DNA of 64,000 nucleotides from Saccharina japonica (GCA_008828725.1 MEHQ01001746.1:826549-890548); one strand, 5' to 3'. Shown: positions 9,534 through 21,400, numbered from the stretch's first letter. Notes: generated by a model not told the origin, from the sequence alone. Numbers and translations: made by a program.

Positions 9534-10887
9534 TCAAAACCGGCACTCAGTTTTAACGTCAAACGAGGGGTCATCTACGGCATCGTCAGGCGGGATGCGG
9601 CATCGTTTTATGCTCCGAGTCGTTCCAACAGTGCAGACGAGGCCGTCTATAAGAGGGGCATGATCACGGCAGTGAGTAGGCGGTTGTACCTCGAGTCCTC
9701 AATGCGGTACTTTTCTGCAACGCATGATTATGCACCGTGTTGCGAATTGGATCACGGGGCCGCCCAAGATGTTGCCCTTCTGAAAAAGGCATGTAGTAGG
9801 CGCACCGTCGGACGCCACACCCCAGCCGGGGTTCTTCATGCAGGCAATATGTTGGCAACGCTTGCTGATAGTGTCCAACATGCCGCCCTCTGCATGGCAT
9901 GTTTTCGACAATACGCCGGTGTCTTGCTCCCCTCGACGATAAACTTCGGTTTCGTGATGCACGAGTCATGTCGACAACTCGTGCTGCTAACAATCACCAT
10001 AACGTTCTCGGCATATCGCTCGCAGTACGCGGTCATCTTGTTGCCCTCAAGGTTTAAGCACGGTCGCCTCGTGCAAGACCGATGTGAACAACGCATATTG
10101 TAGACGCCCACCATGCCGTCCTTGGCATGTTACTTGCAGTACCCTGCCCTCCCACTGCCCCCGACATTGAAGTTCGGTGCCCTCGTGGATAATTCGTTTG
10201 AGCATCGCTTGCTGTTCACAGAACCCATTCCGCCCACATCGTGTTGCTTGCAGTACGCTGCTCTCGTACGTCCCTCGACATTGAAGCATGGTCGCCTCGT
10301 GCATGAGGCGTGCGAGCATCTCGTGTGGCGAACGTTGACCGTGCCGTCCTCGACATGTTGCTTGCGGTACACCGCCGTCTTGCTGTCCTCGACATTGAAG
10401 GACAGGCACGTCGTGCAAGAGGCATGTGTGCAACCCTTGATATAAACATTCACAATGCTGTCCTCAGCATGCCGCTTGCAGAACACCGCCGTCTTGCTAC
10501 CCTCGACATTGAAGCCCGGGTACCTCGTGCAGGAGGCATATCTGCAACGCTTGGTGTAAACGTTCACCATGCCGTCATCAGCATGCTGCTTGCGGTACAC
10601 CGCAGTCTCGCTGCCCTCGACATTGAAGTTTGGTCGCCTCGTACAGGAGACATGCGAGCAAAGCATATCGAAGACGTTAACCATACCGTCATCAGCATGC
10701 TACTTGCAGTACGCCGGCGTCTTGCTGCCCTCGACAATAAAAATCGCTCGCCTCGCGCACAAGGCATGCGAGCAACGCCTGACGCGGACGTTAACCATAC
10801 CGTCCTCAGCATCCTGCTTGCAGTACGCCGCAGTCATGCTGCCCTCGACATTGAAGCTCGGTCGGGTCGCGCAGGAGCCCTCGAGCC
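9534..10887 (-). pseudogene. EsV-1-7 repeat pseudogene A2, 5'-truncated
   Basis: Reading leftward on the minus strand, about twelve EsV-1-7 repeats can be followed in one frame from 10887. They are interrupted by a stop at 10700-10702 and another at 10130-10132, both where the conserved Gln codon of the C-K-Q-H motif has become a stop. A frameshift follows near 9897, after which the degenerate C-terminal repeats continue in another frame. The 5' end is cut inside a repeat matching repeat 2 of B2 (GSCATRPSFNVEGS), so repeat 1 and the start codon are missing. It belongs to the minus-strand subfamily (compare B2 and C2) and converges on A1. A full-length product is not possible. Confidence 0.85.
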
Positions 10888-11145
10888 TTTTACGAATGGG
10901 GTTTTTTTTTCCCGACGGAATTTTGAGATCTCCTAAGACCCAAATTGACCCAAATTTCCCAAAACAAATCAAAACAAACAATATCTGACAAACAAAAACA
11001 ACAACAACAACATCTCTGAAAGTCTCCGGTAGAGCGCATAAAACACGTGTGCCAAATTTCAGGGTCTATCTCCAAAAAACGGCGTTGACATTGCCCACTA
11101 GGTGAACTTTCCGCGGTATACTTGAACCAGCCTGTACCGCACCAG

Positions 11146-11390
11146 TACCGCGTACTGGGATACGTGTACCATGTCGTTATAGATGGCAACAGTTGACCCA
11201 ACCAGACGCTACAAGCACACCACCGGACAAATAAAACACTCCCACAGGAACGCATACCATACATACCATACCTACCTGTAATGCGTACTGGGTTACCGGT
11301 GCGTGCACCGAGTCGTTTCGGATCGCAACAGTTGACTCAAGCAGGCGTTACAAGCACTACCACCGAGTAAAGAATAACACGCCCACATGA
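11146..11390. repeat. Tandem duplication, about 134-bp period
   Basis: About 105 bp starting GCGTACTGGG at roughly 11150 recur starting at 11284. Shared strings are CAACAGTTGAC, GCGTTACAAGCAC / ACGCTACAAGCAC and ACCACCG. The copies differ at many positions, so the duplication is old. Confidence 0.6.
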
Positions 11391-11494
11391 ACTCATATGC
11401 AGCAGCAACGTCAGGGAAAGTAAACATCAGGTGGCTGGTCAGCTCCCCTGCCAGCATCCTGGTTGGATCCATCCCCGCCTCCCGACCCCCCGCC

Positions 11495-12146
11495 CTATCC
11501 CACTTCTTTAACATCGCGGTGCTCCTGGTCCTTCGCGACCGCGTCCGTGTCGTCGTCGTCGTTGGTGTCAAACACCTCAAGCAAGTTAACCTCAGCTCCA
11601 CCCTCTTCCTCGCCGGAATCCGCGTCCAACGGTTTCCCATGGCCGTCCGAGTTGCGCTTCTTTCTGGCCCAAGCCTCGTCTCCCCAGCCGTCGAGGGCAA
11701 GAAGCAGACCAGCCTTGTCCCAGCTTGAACGGGCGACGTTGCCATCAATCTTGTCCCAAGATTTCTTCACCCACTGCGCCAGTAGCCTTCAGGGGGGCTC
11801 CGCTGCCGACGGGATCTCGGGCCCTTTGGCTGGCGCGTTGGGCGTTGCTGCAATAGCTGCGGGTGCTTCGCCGGTACCGGTACCAGTAGTCGGGGCTTGG
11901 GACACGGCGGGCGTAGGAGACGTTGTAACATTAGTGCCAGTTACCGGTAAGCACGCTAGTCCCAGCTAAAAACGACATCATCGTCGCCCGAGGCGCGGCA
12001 GCAGTAGCTACAGGTGGGGTCGAAGCCGCAGACTCGTTCGGCCCACTGTGAGGGAGCGCAGCAGTTGCCTCCATGCTGGTGTCCATACCGGTGCGGGTTG
12101 ATTGTGTAATGTGAATGATATCAATCCACCAGGTGATGTGATACAT
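11495..12146 (-). pseudogene. Broken acidic/proline-alanine-rich protein, unknown
   Basis: Three abutting minus-strand segments look like parts of one protein. The first (12146 down to 11931) ends in an Ala/Pro/Thr-rich stretch. The second, in the next frame, continues the same composition (TTSPTPAVSQAP, GTGTGEAPAAIAATP) to an in-frame TGA near 11797. Beyond it the same frame runs on from 11770 to 11495 with Trp-containing motifs (KKSWDKIDG, SSWDKAG, DGWGDEAWARKK) and an acidic tail (DSGEEEGG, DTNDDDDTD). Either a frameshift and a nonsense codon broke a gene, or an intron spans the interruption; I could not find splice sites that keep phase. No family is recognised. Confidence 0.35.
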
Positions 12147-12324
12147 GTGGAGTTAGACACTGTCTTCAGGCGAACATGCGTAGGGTTTGTGTTATCTCAC
12201 GTACCCCCGGTGATAAAGTGACGTTGAAAAAACGAAGTAAAATTTATACAACCCGGTGCGCTTATGTGGGGGTGTGTGAGAGGGTGTGCTATTTAAGAGG
12301 GGTGTGCTTTCTTGCGTGTTTTAC

Positions 12325-12800
12325 GGTATGTATCACCAGTATCAAATAAATGCACACATATCAGTTGGTATTCCTGTTGTCGTTGTTGTTGGCACAGTAG
12401 GCAGCGCTGTACAGCATACAATGCGCATGTGTCAGGTTTGTGACCATGATACATAAGAGCACACACATATTGATACACCAACAGCAGTGTCACAAATACT
12501 ACGAGTACGGTTGTCACTCTCCGGAGGCCTCGTGCAAAGCGCTCTCAACTCTTGACAGTACGTCTGATTCTCATCCATCGACACAATGCTGCTAAGATTT
12601 CCTCGTTTAGGTCGCCGGCGAAGCCCTTTGTATGCCCTATATTGTTGTCGGAGATCACCGGTTTTGCGCAGGATAGACCTTCTTCACTTTGAGCACCGCG
12701 ACGGAGACTTACATATATAAATAAACACACTGACTGATATGATGCAAAGTTTGGCGAAATCATGAAGAAAAAATACATAAAATATCCCATTTTCTGCAGC
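12325..12800. repeat. Leader of repeated unit B
   Basis: Partner of 2485-3030, sharing ACCAGTATCAAATA, GCATACAATGCGCATGTG, TCTTGACAGTACGTCTGA and a GCACCGCGACG string. Its left edge, near 12325, is where similarity to unit A begins. Confidence 0.6.
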
Positions 12801-13601
12801 ACAGTCGAGTCAGGTTAGTGGCAGGTTATCCGAAAAACAAACTTGATTGAAAATGCAACCAAATGGGCTGAACACACCGTTTGGACAAAACATTAGACAT
12901 TTCGCGAAATTTCGGATTAGTTCAATCAGTAATATGATCCCGGGTTTGACACAGGGTCGACTATTTGTTTCTCGTTCAATATTTCAAAATGAATCAACAG
13001 GTTATTCGTATTCAAACGATACAAAATGGGGTCCCAGATCATTTTGTTGCCTGATGTCTAGGTCACGTTTTGCAATATTCAGAATGCCAGCCCTTACCAG
13101 GCGGGCTAATTCCGATACGAGCTCATACCCGTTTTTATAAATGATCTGTTCTAAATGAGCCTCCCCCTCAGGAAAAGGTTATGCAAATAGGCGGTTCATT
13201 GACAATTATGAGGCAAAAAATGGTTCGAAACATAGCATAAAAACCCAGGAAACCTCCGCACGGAAAAACGCAATATAGATTGATGGTTTTCGTTTTCTGA
13301 AACACATATGTCTGACACCAGGCACGTGTACCTAGACGGTAAAGGTGTGCTGTAGGTGCATGCTCTATATGTGGTATGTGTAACATTGTCACGTGACGTG
13401 CAATAACCCGAACCTGCAACGAATAGATTTTACGCTGTTTTTCATTCCTAAGAGTATATATCGAGTTATACCGCCTTATCTAGCAATGCACCATACTAGG
13501 ACGTGTGAGTCCCGCACGTTTATTTTGAAGATTATTGCGTGCGAAGACGTTCACACAAACCACAGCATCATAAGTTAGAGTCGCACACGCTTACCTACAG
13601 C

Positions 13602-13769
13602 ATGGCCAAAAAATACTATCAGCCAGCTAATCGCGGATCGATTGTGGTTGAATCAACATGGCCACTAGCACAAGATCTGCAGCTTGCAGTCGATGCTATA
13701 GGTTGGAACGGCCTCCCTGTAGTTGGATCGGTACGGCATGCCGATCGATGGTCCTATGACTATCACTGA
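13602..13769 (+). CDS. T-module frame 1, 55 codons, unknown small protein
   Basis: This is the best-preserved version of the frame. It starts at an ATG, encodes GSIVVESTWPLAQDLQLAV and then WNGLPVVG, and ends WSYDYH. Related peptides occur in D (56219-56386, starting MAVFMDIPPATGGSIAVEATW) and, degraded, in A and C. There is no Cys/His motif, signal peptide or membrane segment. It may be an exon of a longer gene or a relic. The lengths differ between copies because stops fall at different places. Confidence 0.3.
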   Translation: MAKKYYQPANRGSIVVESTWPLAQDLQLAVDAIGWNGLPVVGSVRHADRWSYDYH

Positions 13770-13843
13770 AATATGCCTTATATGGTTTACACGCAATTGT
13801 TTCCCTTTCATGTTTGCAGTAGGCTCAACGAATTTGCTGCCAC

Positions 13844-14108
13844 GACGCGTGCTACGATGAAGGTAGCATGTTTTGGCTGAAACGGTTTCTGAAATTTTGG
13901 CTGAGCCTGAGTCCTAAATCGTCGAAATTTGTTTGTTTGTTGTGTTTCTGTGTTTTTCCTTTTTTTGATACTTAGGACATGTGATTGCTCACCCGGTAGA
14001 TTATTCGTTTTCCTCCATAATCAGTTTTGGGGTGAGAGGTATTGAGCTCCTCAAGTGACCAATCACTCTCTAAAAAAACAATGGTGCACCTCCACCGTAG
14101 CATGCGTC
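13844..14108 (+). mobile_element. MITE-like element, T-module copy in unit B
   Basis: 265 bp. Left end GACGCGTGCTACGATGAAGG; right end is the complement of GACGCATGCTACGGTGGAGG. It keeps the interior landmarks TTTTGGCTGAAACGG and CTCCTCAAGTGACCAATCAC. It is orthologous in position to 4060-4322 and 56469-56731. Confidence 0.65.
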
Positions 14109-14409
14109 CCACCCACCGTGAAGGGCTACAGTAACCACCCGGTGTCTGGTCTGTTGCACCTGGTATGCCCCTTGGGCCGCGTACGCTGTACGTATCCTAG
14201 TAACTCCCGTAGCATTCACCTGAAGGGTTGATTAAGAAAACAATGACAGTGATTGTTCGTATTCGCGGCTCCCTTGCTGTGAGTTAAGGTTTGAGTTAAC
14301 ATTTGCTTCAGGTTTCCATCTGCTGCAAATAGTTAATATTCATAAATAGGGTCGTACCAACAAGGTAAAGTACACGGTTGCGAGCCGTCTCCCCCTTTTT
14401 GTTCAACAG

Positions 14410-14728
14410 GGTATGGCTTCACCGGTGGTCTCTTTAAGTCGCACTTTTTGAATGCTGTCCGGTCTGTATCCAGTATGTGAGCGCCTCGAGATTCCTGTCA
14501 GTTGTCAATCAGCACCCGTCTCTTATTGATTTGTCATTAAATGTCATTACTTCGTTTTGTTTCGACCGGAAATACGGACTCCCGTTAGGCGGAGTGGGTA
14601 ACGATCCCCGTAGAATGTCGTTGAAGACACCTTCCAAGGTAGACGTGCCCCATAGTGTTTGTGATGGCGGTCAATTCGGCAGATCTACACTTCACATAAG
14701 TTATTGTTTTTTTTTAGATGAAAATTAA
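14410..14728 (+). pseudogene. Remnant of conserved T-module frame 2 (unit B)
   Basis: Stretches related to 4618-4857 and 57051-57227 (LSGLYPV, LEIPVS, PEIRTPVRRSG) are followed in the correct frame by GNDPRRMSLKTPSKVDV and DGGQFGRST, ending at 14728. The first half contains stops. The second half matches the open frame at 41669-41995 in unit C. Together the copies suggest an ancestral frame of at least 100 codons of unknown function. Confidence 0.35.
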
Positions 14729-15619
14729 AGTGCCAACCAGACAAACAATTCCATAGTCTATTAATGGGTGAACTTAAAATCATGTTTGCAAGAAAACGAT
14801 GGGTATTCCGAATATTGTTTGGGTTAAGGAGCCCGTCATTCAGAAATTATTTTTTGCCAAAACACGGTACAATACCCTCCTATCGTAAGAAGGGTTTGAG
14901 TGACTTCCTTCACCGAGCGTTTCGCGTTGCCGCCCCTGAGTGATCCGTATGAGTCGTAAGGAATCTAGAAGCTGTTAAATATGATTCCGCTCGCCTGAAT
15001 TTACTCCATGGATTGTTCGTCGCAAAAAAACACGGTCTTCCCACGCAATTAAACCCACGCTTGTGTAGCTCTACAACATGACATTGAAATATCACCCTCG
15101 TGTTCCCGTTCTGCCGTGCTGTTACAGTGAAACGCATGCATAGTGACAGCGATGTTTACACTCGGCGTGACTGCCCCATTGGTCTAGAACTCAACTCCAT
15201 GAACTCGAGAAGTATCTCACACGCGGCGGGCTTTTGACGAATACTTTTTTTCTCACACGCGGGTGCTCATATCTCAGTCAACGCAGAGGGCTTTCTCGCT
15301 CGCAAAGGTTTGCAACCGGGGATCTGACCCTACACAATGGAGCTGCAAAGGCGAAAATTCCCGACGTGTTTCTACGTGCGTGTACTGTCATTGGGGCCTT
15401 GAGTTCATAGTACGTAACCATGTTCGAGGTAAGTTGCCGATGTTAGTATAATAAAAGTTGCGACGACTCGCGTTCGCCAGACCCTCATAGTCCGTTGTGT
15501 TTGACCCGTGTACCACCAACGGCAAGTTTGCACAGCTCAGCCTTAACGCTCCATTTTCTGTCCATCTCTCTTGCCAACCTGCCTCTGGCAAATTTCCGCA
15601 GCCGCAACTAACGGCAATA

Positions 15620-18600
15620 ATGGTGTGTTGCCGGTATGACTTCTGCAAGAAACGATCGTACTTCAACGTCGAGGGCAGCAAGACAGGGGCGTACTGCAGG
15701 GAACATGCCGAGGACAGCATGATGAACGTGCGCGCCAAGCGATGCTTACACGACTCTTGGACGCGGCAGCTGTGCTTTAACAAAAAGGGCAGCAAGACTA
15801 CTCGTTACTGCAAGCAACATTGTTACGTACTTGTTGTGTCAATAGCTTTGTCAGGCAAGAGACCGTGAGCCCTTTTCAAGTCTACGTCGCAATTATCCGA
15901 TCGGTATGAATAAAAGCATAACTGCTGTTTCATACGGGATTTATTTGGGGAGCATGTATGTACCTTGTCGTCAGAGAGCAAAGGGCAGAAGACGCCGCCG
16001 GTAAACAGCAACCATTTACGGCAAGGATTGGACAGTACGTATGTGTAGCCTGGCGACATGAATCGAGAAAAAAAAAGAGAGAAAAAAAAAACAAAAAGGA
16101 AGGGCAGCAGTCGTACGTAGCAGTCGTACGTGTTTATTACTAATGGTTGACAACGATTGTGACTCCGCCGTAACATCTCTGCTCGAGATGAAACAACAAA
16201 CTCTGGAGCACGGGACGATGCGCGGACACTGGAGGCATAGCGTGATAACAACAAGAAAATTATTATGACGCTATCAGGCTTTTTAAATCACTACGTACAT
16301 ATTGTTGCAGCTCAATTCCAAAATTATAAGCTATTTCCTCTGCGGTGGCCACGCACGATGTTTCGGTGTCTGCGTGTGTGCGCAATTCCTACTGATAATT
16401 ATTGCAAAACCTACTCAGCCTGCGAACCCCAAAAAAAAAATTATCCGGTACGTGCTCTGAGTCGGGCAAAGAAGGATACGACGACTGGAAAAATGACAAG
16501 GGGCCGCCATCGGCATAGTGGAGCCTTTTCTTGGGGTACCTAACTGGGACATACATACGTACATAACGTTCGTTCGTATCATACGTGCATATGTGTCTCT
16601 GGTGGGGGTACAAACGGGCTCTGCTATACTGTCGTACTAATGTCGCCCCGCGTCTCGTACGGGAGCTCGAGTATACGAGTACATATGTATATACGTTCGT
16701 ATATACTTGTGTATATTTTCAAGTTGGGGGGGGGGGGCAGTGGATTCTGCTGTACCGTACGAGCAGGTCCATTTCCCGCCGAAAAATAAGAAACACTGAC
16801 TTTGATAGGACGTGCACTGCTGTACTGCTGTACATAGGTAAGCACATCCTGTTTAAGCAATGGAAACAAAGAGAAAATATACGAGGCATTGTGTACACGT
16901 ACTCAAGCCTGAAGCCATGAACGCTACGCTAAGGAGCAACGTGTTATTATCGCACAAAAATCGTTACGCGTCGGCACGTGTTATATTAAGGAAAAAAAAA
17001 ACAAAAATCCAGAGAACAACCTGACCTGGGTACGTCTCAAAAATGAAGGACGCGCGAGGGGGACGTAGTAGAGGGCACAAAATTTGCAAGCGTACTAGCC
17101 GATCGCATGCATCAAGAGAGCGCGCTCATTACGGAGTCTGGACGGCGTGCATATGCGCCTCGAAATCAACGGGAGGAGCAAGTGGCTACTGCTACTGTTG
17201 AGGTACACGCGTAGGTTTTAACCCACACGTGTACACGTCTCCTCAATGGTAGCTCCTCACAAACAGTGTACGGTTTTATACCATGACATCGAGAGCTGTT
17301 AAGAGAGGCAGGAAATTAGCTAATGAACTACGAAATGCTCTGCTTCGTACCAGGTACTTGGGCTACAGCGCTGCTCGTAGTGAGACTGTATCCTCTACGC
17401 GCGGAGAAGCCACTGCCTACAGCACTAAGGAAAGCAATGCATGTTGCCTCGCTCACTCGTGTTGTGATTGTTGGCTACGTGCTACCCTGCTCTACTAAGC
17501 TGCAAAGAAAATAAAGGTACAAATAAAATGACTTCTTCTATTCAACCATGAGAAATAAAAACCAGAGGAAGAGAAAAAAAAAAACAAATCTCACATAAAG
17601 AAGGGAAGTAAAGGCGATCCAAGCTCAGCGGTCCTGCCGTTCGCCGTCAGGTGTGCCGACGACGCCAGGTGTGAAGTGATGACCGAGTAGAGACGATGAT
17701 AGAAGGGAATGGAGTACGCTTGTTCGTTGCTTGAGCTTGAAAGCGAGCTTCTTCTTCGATATGGAAAGACCTCTTGTTATTATTATTTAACCTCTGATGA
17801 TGACTGGAAGATGAGGGGAAAGATGAGAAGTGGGAGAGGAGGCGAGAGCCTCTTCCAGGCTCTCGGGTTCTCTTCTCCAATGGCCCGGTAGTCGGGCTGT
17901 TATAAATCTCCGCTAATATAAGAAGTCCGTTACTCGGTTAGGTCTACTTCTTAAATCTACGGTCTATCCGCTTATTATGGGAATGTCCTCCTATAAGAAC
18001 ATTCCTATCTGCTTTATGAGAACTTCTCTAGTTCCTATCGGGAGGTCCGACATTATGGAATCTTCTGATGGTTCAGAACATTATGGAATCTTCTGATGGT
18101 TCAGAACGTTCCTCTAGGCCTGTCTGGTCTACCAAGGAGAACACGCGAACAATCTTTGTGGTGTCCCATCTATAGCTGTAGAGCACCACATTACAACATG
18201 CTAAGCACGGCATGGTGAACGTGCGCGACAAGCAATGCTGGGATGGCTCCTGCACAAAGTCGCCGGCCTTCAGTGTCTACGGCTGCAAGGCTACTCTCTA
18301 CTGCGAGCAACATGCTAATGACGGCATGGTTAACGTGCGCGCCAATAAATGCTTCCATGACTCTTGCTTGAGGTACCCAAACTTCAATACCGAGGGCAGC
18401 AAGACAGCGAAGTACTGCAGGCAACATGCTGAGGACAGCATGGTTAACGTGCGCGCCAAATGATTCCTGCATGACTCCTGCTCGAGATACCCAAGCTTCA
18501 ACACCGAGGGCATCAAGACGGCGACGTACTTCAGGCAACATGCTGAATACGGCATGTTAAAAGTGCGAGACAAGAAATGCCTGCATGACGCCTGCTTAAG

Positions 18601-19700
18601 CCGGCCGTCTTTCAACGTCGAGGGCAGCAAGACTGTTCTCCACTACAAGCAAAATGATGAAGACGGCCTGGTGAACGTGCGCGAGAAGCAATACCTGCAC
18701 GACGCCTGCTCAAGCCGGCCGTCTTTCAACGTCGAGGGCAGCAAGACTGTTCTCTACTGCAAGCAACATGACAAGGACGGCATGGTGAACATGCACAGCA
18801 AGCAATGCTTGCATGGCTCCTGCTCGAGGACCCCAAGCTTCAACGTCGACGGCAGCAAGACTGCACTCTACTGCAAGAAACATAGCAAGGACGGCATGGT
18901 GAACGTGCGCAAGAACAAATGCGTGCATGACTCTTGCGCAAGCCGGCCGGCATTTCACGTCGAGGGCAACAAGACAGCTCTCTACTGCAAGCAACATGCT
19001 GAGGACCGCATAGTGGACGTGCGCGAGAAGCTATGCTTGGATCACGTTTGGTCGAGGCACCCAAGCTACAACGTCGAGGGCATAAAAACTGCTCTGTACT
19101 GCAAAAAACATGCTGAGGACAGCATGGTGAACGTGCACGAGAAGCTATGCTTGCATGACTCCTGTACAAGGTTTCCGTCGTTCAACCTCGAGGGCAACAA
19201 GACTGCTTTCTACTGCAAGCAACATGCTAAGGACGGCACGGTAAACGTGCGCGACAAGCAATGCTTGCACTACTCCTGCGCAAGTTGGCCGTCCTTGAAC
19301 GTCGAGGAAAGCAAGACTGCTCTTTACTGCAACCAACATGCTGTTTCTGGGATGGTGGGCACCCGCACCCGCAAGCGTGGTTGCTCACATGACTCCTGCC
19401 TAAAGTGGGCATTGTGGGGAGTGCTAACGGACGGCGCGGCAACTGTATGCACCGGCCATAAGGGTGATATCTTGGTCGGACCTGTGATCAACTTCCAAGC
19501 CAGATGCAAGATCACAGGCTGCAGTAAAGTTTCGCGATGGTGACGCGACGGGGGCCAGCCTACCAACTGCCCCGATCACGCCCCCATCGAGGACGGGCTT
19601 GTTGGTATCGTAGGAACAGCTACTGTAGCTGCATAATAAGTAGTGCTAGCCAATCATGCGGTGCCCTAAGGAACCTGTAAAAACCGAGTGTTCTTTTTGA
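15620..19700 (+). pseudogene. EsV-1-7 repeat pseudogene B1, split by an insertion
   Basis: The gene starts at the subfamily ATG (Met-Val-Cys-Cys). It runs through repeats 1-2 to 15820, is interrupted by the element at 15821-18195, and resumes at 18196-18200. Exactly 67 codons precede the break and the frame downstream matches, so the insertion alone did not shift the frame relative to C1. Fourteen repeats can be aligned one-to-one with C1. Further damage: Cys to Trp in repeat 2, an in-frame TGA at 18461-18463 in repeat 5, lost Cys/His residues in repeats 5, 6, 7 and 10, a TGA at 19541-19543 in the last repeat, and a shortened tail. The longest remaining open part is 18554-19543. Confidence 0.88.
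15821..18195. mobile_element. Insertion in B1, probable solo LTR or non-autonomous LTR element (2375 bp)
   Basis: Comparison with C1 defines the insertion precisely: CAAGCAACAT, then the insertion, then ACATGCTAAG. The ACAT on both sides is a target duplication; up to six bases, CAACAT, repeat depending on where the end is placed. The inserted DNA begins TGTTACGTAC and ends CACCACATTACA, so it has the TG...CA ends of an LTR. The interior has A-rich runs, a TATAAA string near 17901, a G12 run near 16727 and no gag, protease, reverse transcriptase or integrase frame that I recognise. The start does not recur at the end, so it is not a complete two-LTR element. A solo LTR is the simplest reading, though 2.4 kb is long for one. 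Confidence 0.55.
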
Positions 19701-20479
19701 ACGGGTTCTAACTAGCCCGCAGATTAATGTGGTTACGGTGCCTTAATCCGTGGAGTGTTCATTTTCGGGGGCAGAGTTAAATATGTAATGAATATGCCTT
19801 ATATTCTTGTAGGAGTCTCCCCAATGGTTGAGGTTATGATGTGATATCTCCAATACTGTTATGCTTTTTTCTCACTAGTTTGAAGGTTTCCGTCCGAGTT
19901 TGGCGCGCGGCAGTCTTGTCGACTGGAGATCTTGGCTATGAAACTACCCCAGATATTCCTCCAAACTCATGAAAGGTCTGGAAGGTTTAGAAAAAGTGGA
20001 ACATTACCAAGCCCCTGCATATCGTAGACGCTGCAGAGCTTCGGGCTGATATCAAGGTTGTGATTTGTTGAGTTTACACCGGCGACGGAGTAGGGAGCCG
20101 CCGCTCAGACTTTGCATGAGGCATTTGGAAAGCAGATAATCACAGGACGAAACTATCGGTACTTCCTCGCCGTCGTGTGACATCAACACACGTCATAGTC
20201 GAAAGCGCTTTCAGAAAGGGGCGCACACGGTAGTCGTCCCGATTCGGTGCTCGAGATAACAACGGTTGAACACGGTTTACTTAGACTCTGACCTTTTTCT
20301 AACAAGAGCATTCGCAAATATTCTGAACTCGTCTGGAACGTCCCTTTTTCATTCAGTATCAACGTTCACGGTGCGGCTGGTTTGTAGATGTTGATCATTC
20401 AGAACTCACCTGGTGGAAGTTGTGTGGATATTGTACAGAATGTTTGACCCCTCTACGAAGTAACCAATGCTTTGCATGT

Positions 20480-20728
20480 TGACATGGTTTATGGTCCGTT
20501 GTATGCCATTTTCACGCCGCTTCTAACTCCACAGCACTGTCATGGGGGAACGCCGTATCACCGCACGACTCTGTGTAACACCATTCCAGAAGGATGGTGC
20601 AATACACTTCTAGCAGGCCTTTTTATGTATTTTTGGGAATGAAATATGTATTTGTCCATGTCGCTCCGAGCAAAATTGCCGTTGCTGATTTCTTAGCACG
20701 GGGTTGTAACGGTTTCCCGATAGAATAA
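20480..20728 (+). other. Short conserved plus-strand frames in U (unit B)
   Basis: An ATG-initiated stretch (MVYGPLYAIFTPL, TPQHCH, TIPEGWCNT) matches one at 45351-45554 in C. A second short frame starting MKYVFVHVAPSKIA lies just after it. Both have counterparts in D near 61040-61330 with substitutions and breaks. They could be exons of an unrecognised gene; no motif is diagnostic. Confidence 0.25.
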
Positions 20729-20761
20729 CACAATGGTTTTGTTTGTTACGATAGACGTTTT

Positions 20762-21389
20762 TCACCCTCGTAGTTTGCTAAGCGTTGTTCGGCGGTAAAC
20801 CACTGCTGAACCAATTCCGGATATCTCGAATTTATTTGAGAGGCTCGACAGTTTGTTTATTAATTTTATTTTTTCGAAACGATCAGAGTTGAGTGCACAG
20901 GGATGAGTAGCCCGAGCAGTGTGCCTGGAGATTCCACATTCGAGGTGCACATGGAGTACCACTACAACGTAGTTCGCTGGCAACCCCCCCGCCAAAAAAC
21001 AGTTGTTCTTGTAGGTGTCTGAAACTTGCAGCTTGTGGAACACAGGGTATCCTTTGACGGAGATGATGCAAAACCTTAGATACAGTCTGGTCAATACAGA
21101 GTGTCAGGCTGTTTGTTTCCGGCACAGGCGACATCACAGGTGAATGCTTGGAGGCGGTGATTATTTTCGTGTCTCGAACGCATGTCGCGAGCACTTGTAG
21201 GTCCTCTAGCACCGGAGTAACACTATACATGGTAGGTTCGAGCTGATCGTCGACTGCGGCAGTGATTTTGTGCGAAACGTGTCTACAAACGGGACCAAAG
21301 TATGTGTGGACCAGTTCGACGATCACGTATAACAGGATCAAGGGCGTAGAGAGGCCCGTACCGAGCCCATCATCACACACTGCCATCAC
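20762..21389 (-). pseudogene. Conserved minus-strand gene remnant in U (unit B), unknown
   Basis: Two overlapping minus-strand frames appear to be one coding region broken at a run of seven C bases (20989-20995). The upstream frame starts at 21389 (MAVCDDGLGTGLSTPLILL, then HTYFGPVCRHVSHK, CIDQTVSKVLHHLRQRIPC, VPQAASFRHLQ). The neighbouring frame carries the continuation (ASEL/ANYV-VVLHVHLECGISRHTA, KLSSLSNKFEI). In D (61379-61807) the two halves are in one frame. Related stretches lie in C at 45690-46236. No domain is recognised. It points toward the 3' end of the EsV(+) gene. Confidence 0.4.
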
Positions 21390-21400
21390 ACACTGTCCTG

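Larger units (their letters stand above)
10888..12320. other. Spacer between units A and B
   Basis: Non-repeated relative to the units. It begins where pseudogene A2 is cut off and contains a local duplication near 11146-11390 and a broken acidic minus-strand frame (11495-12146). I see no other gene. Confidence 0.5.
12801..15619 (+). repeat. T module of unit B
   Basis: Upstream flank of EsV-1-7 pseudogene B1, colinear with T in units A, C and D. It holds one MITE (13844-14108), a well-preserved copy of T frame 1 (13602-13769), a partial T frame 2 (14410-14728), and the leader preceding the conserved ATG at 15620. Confidence 0.75.
19701..21400 (+). repeat. U module of unit B
   Basis: 3' flank of B1, colinear with 44554-46250 (C), 60255-62000 (D) and, for its first part, 7049-7706 (A). 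It contains a short plus-strand frame near 20480-20635 and a minus-strand conserved region at 20762-21389, annotated separately. Confidence 0.75.

Noticed and set aside
15821..18195. The insertion in B1 as an intron
   Set aside because: The same position in A1, C1 and D1 has none, the ends TGTT...TTACA are not GT-AG at the breakpoint, and a target duplication is present.
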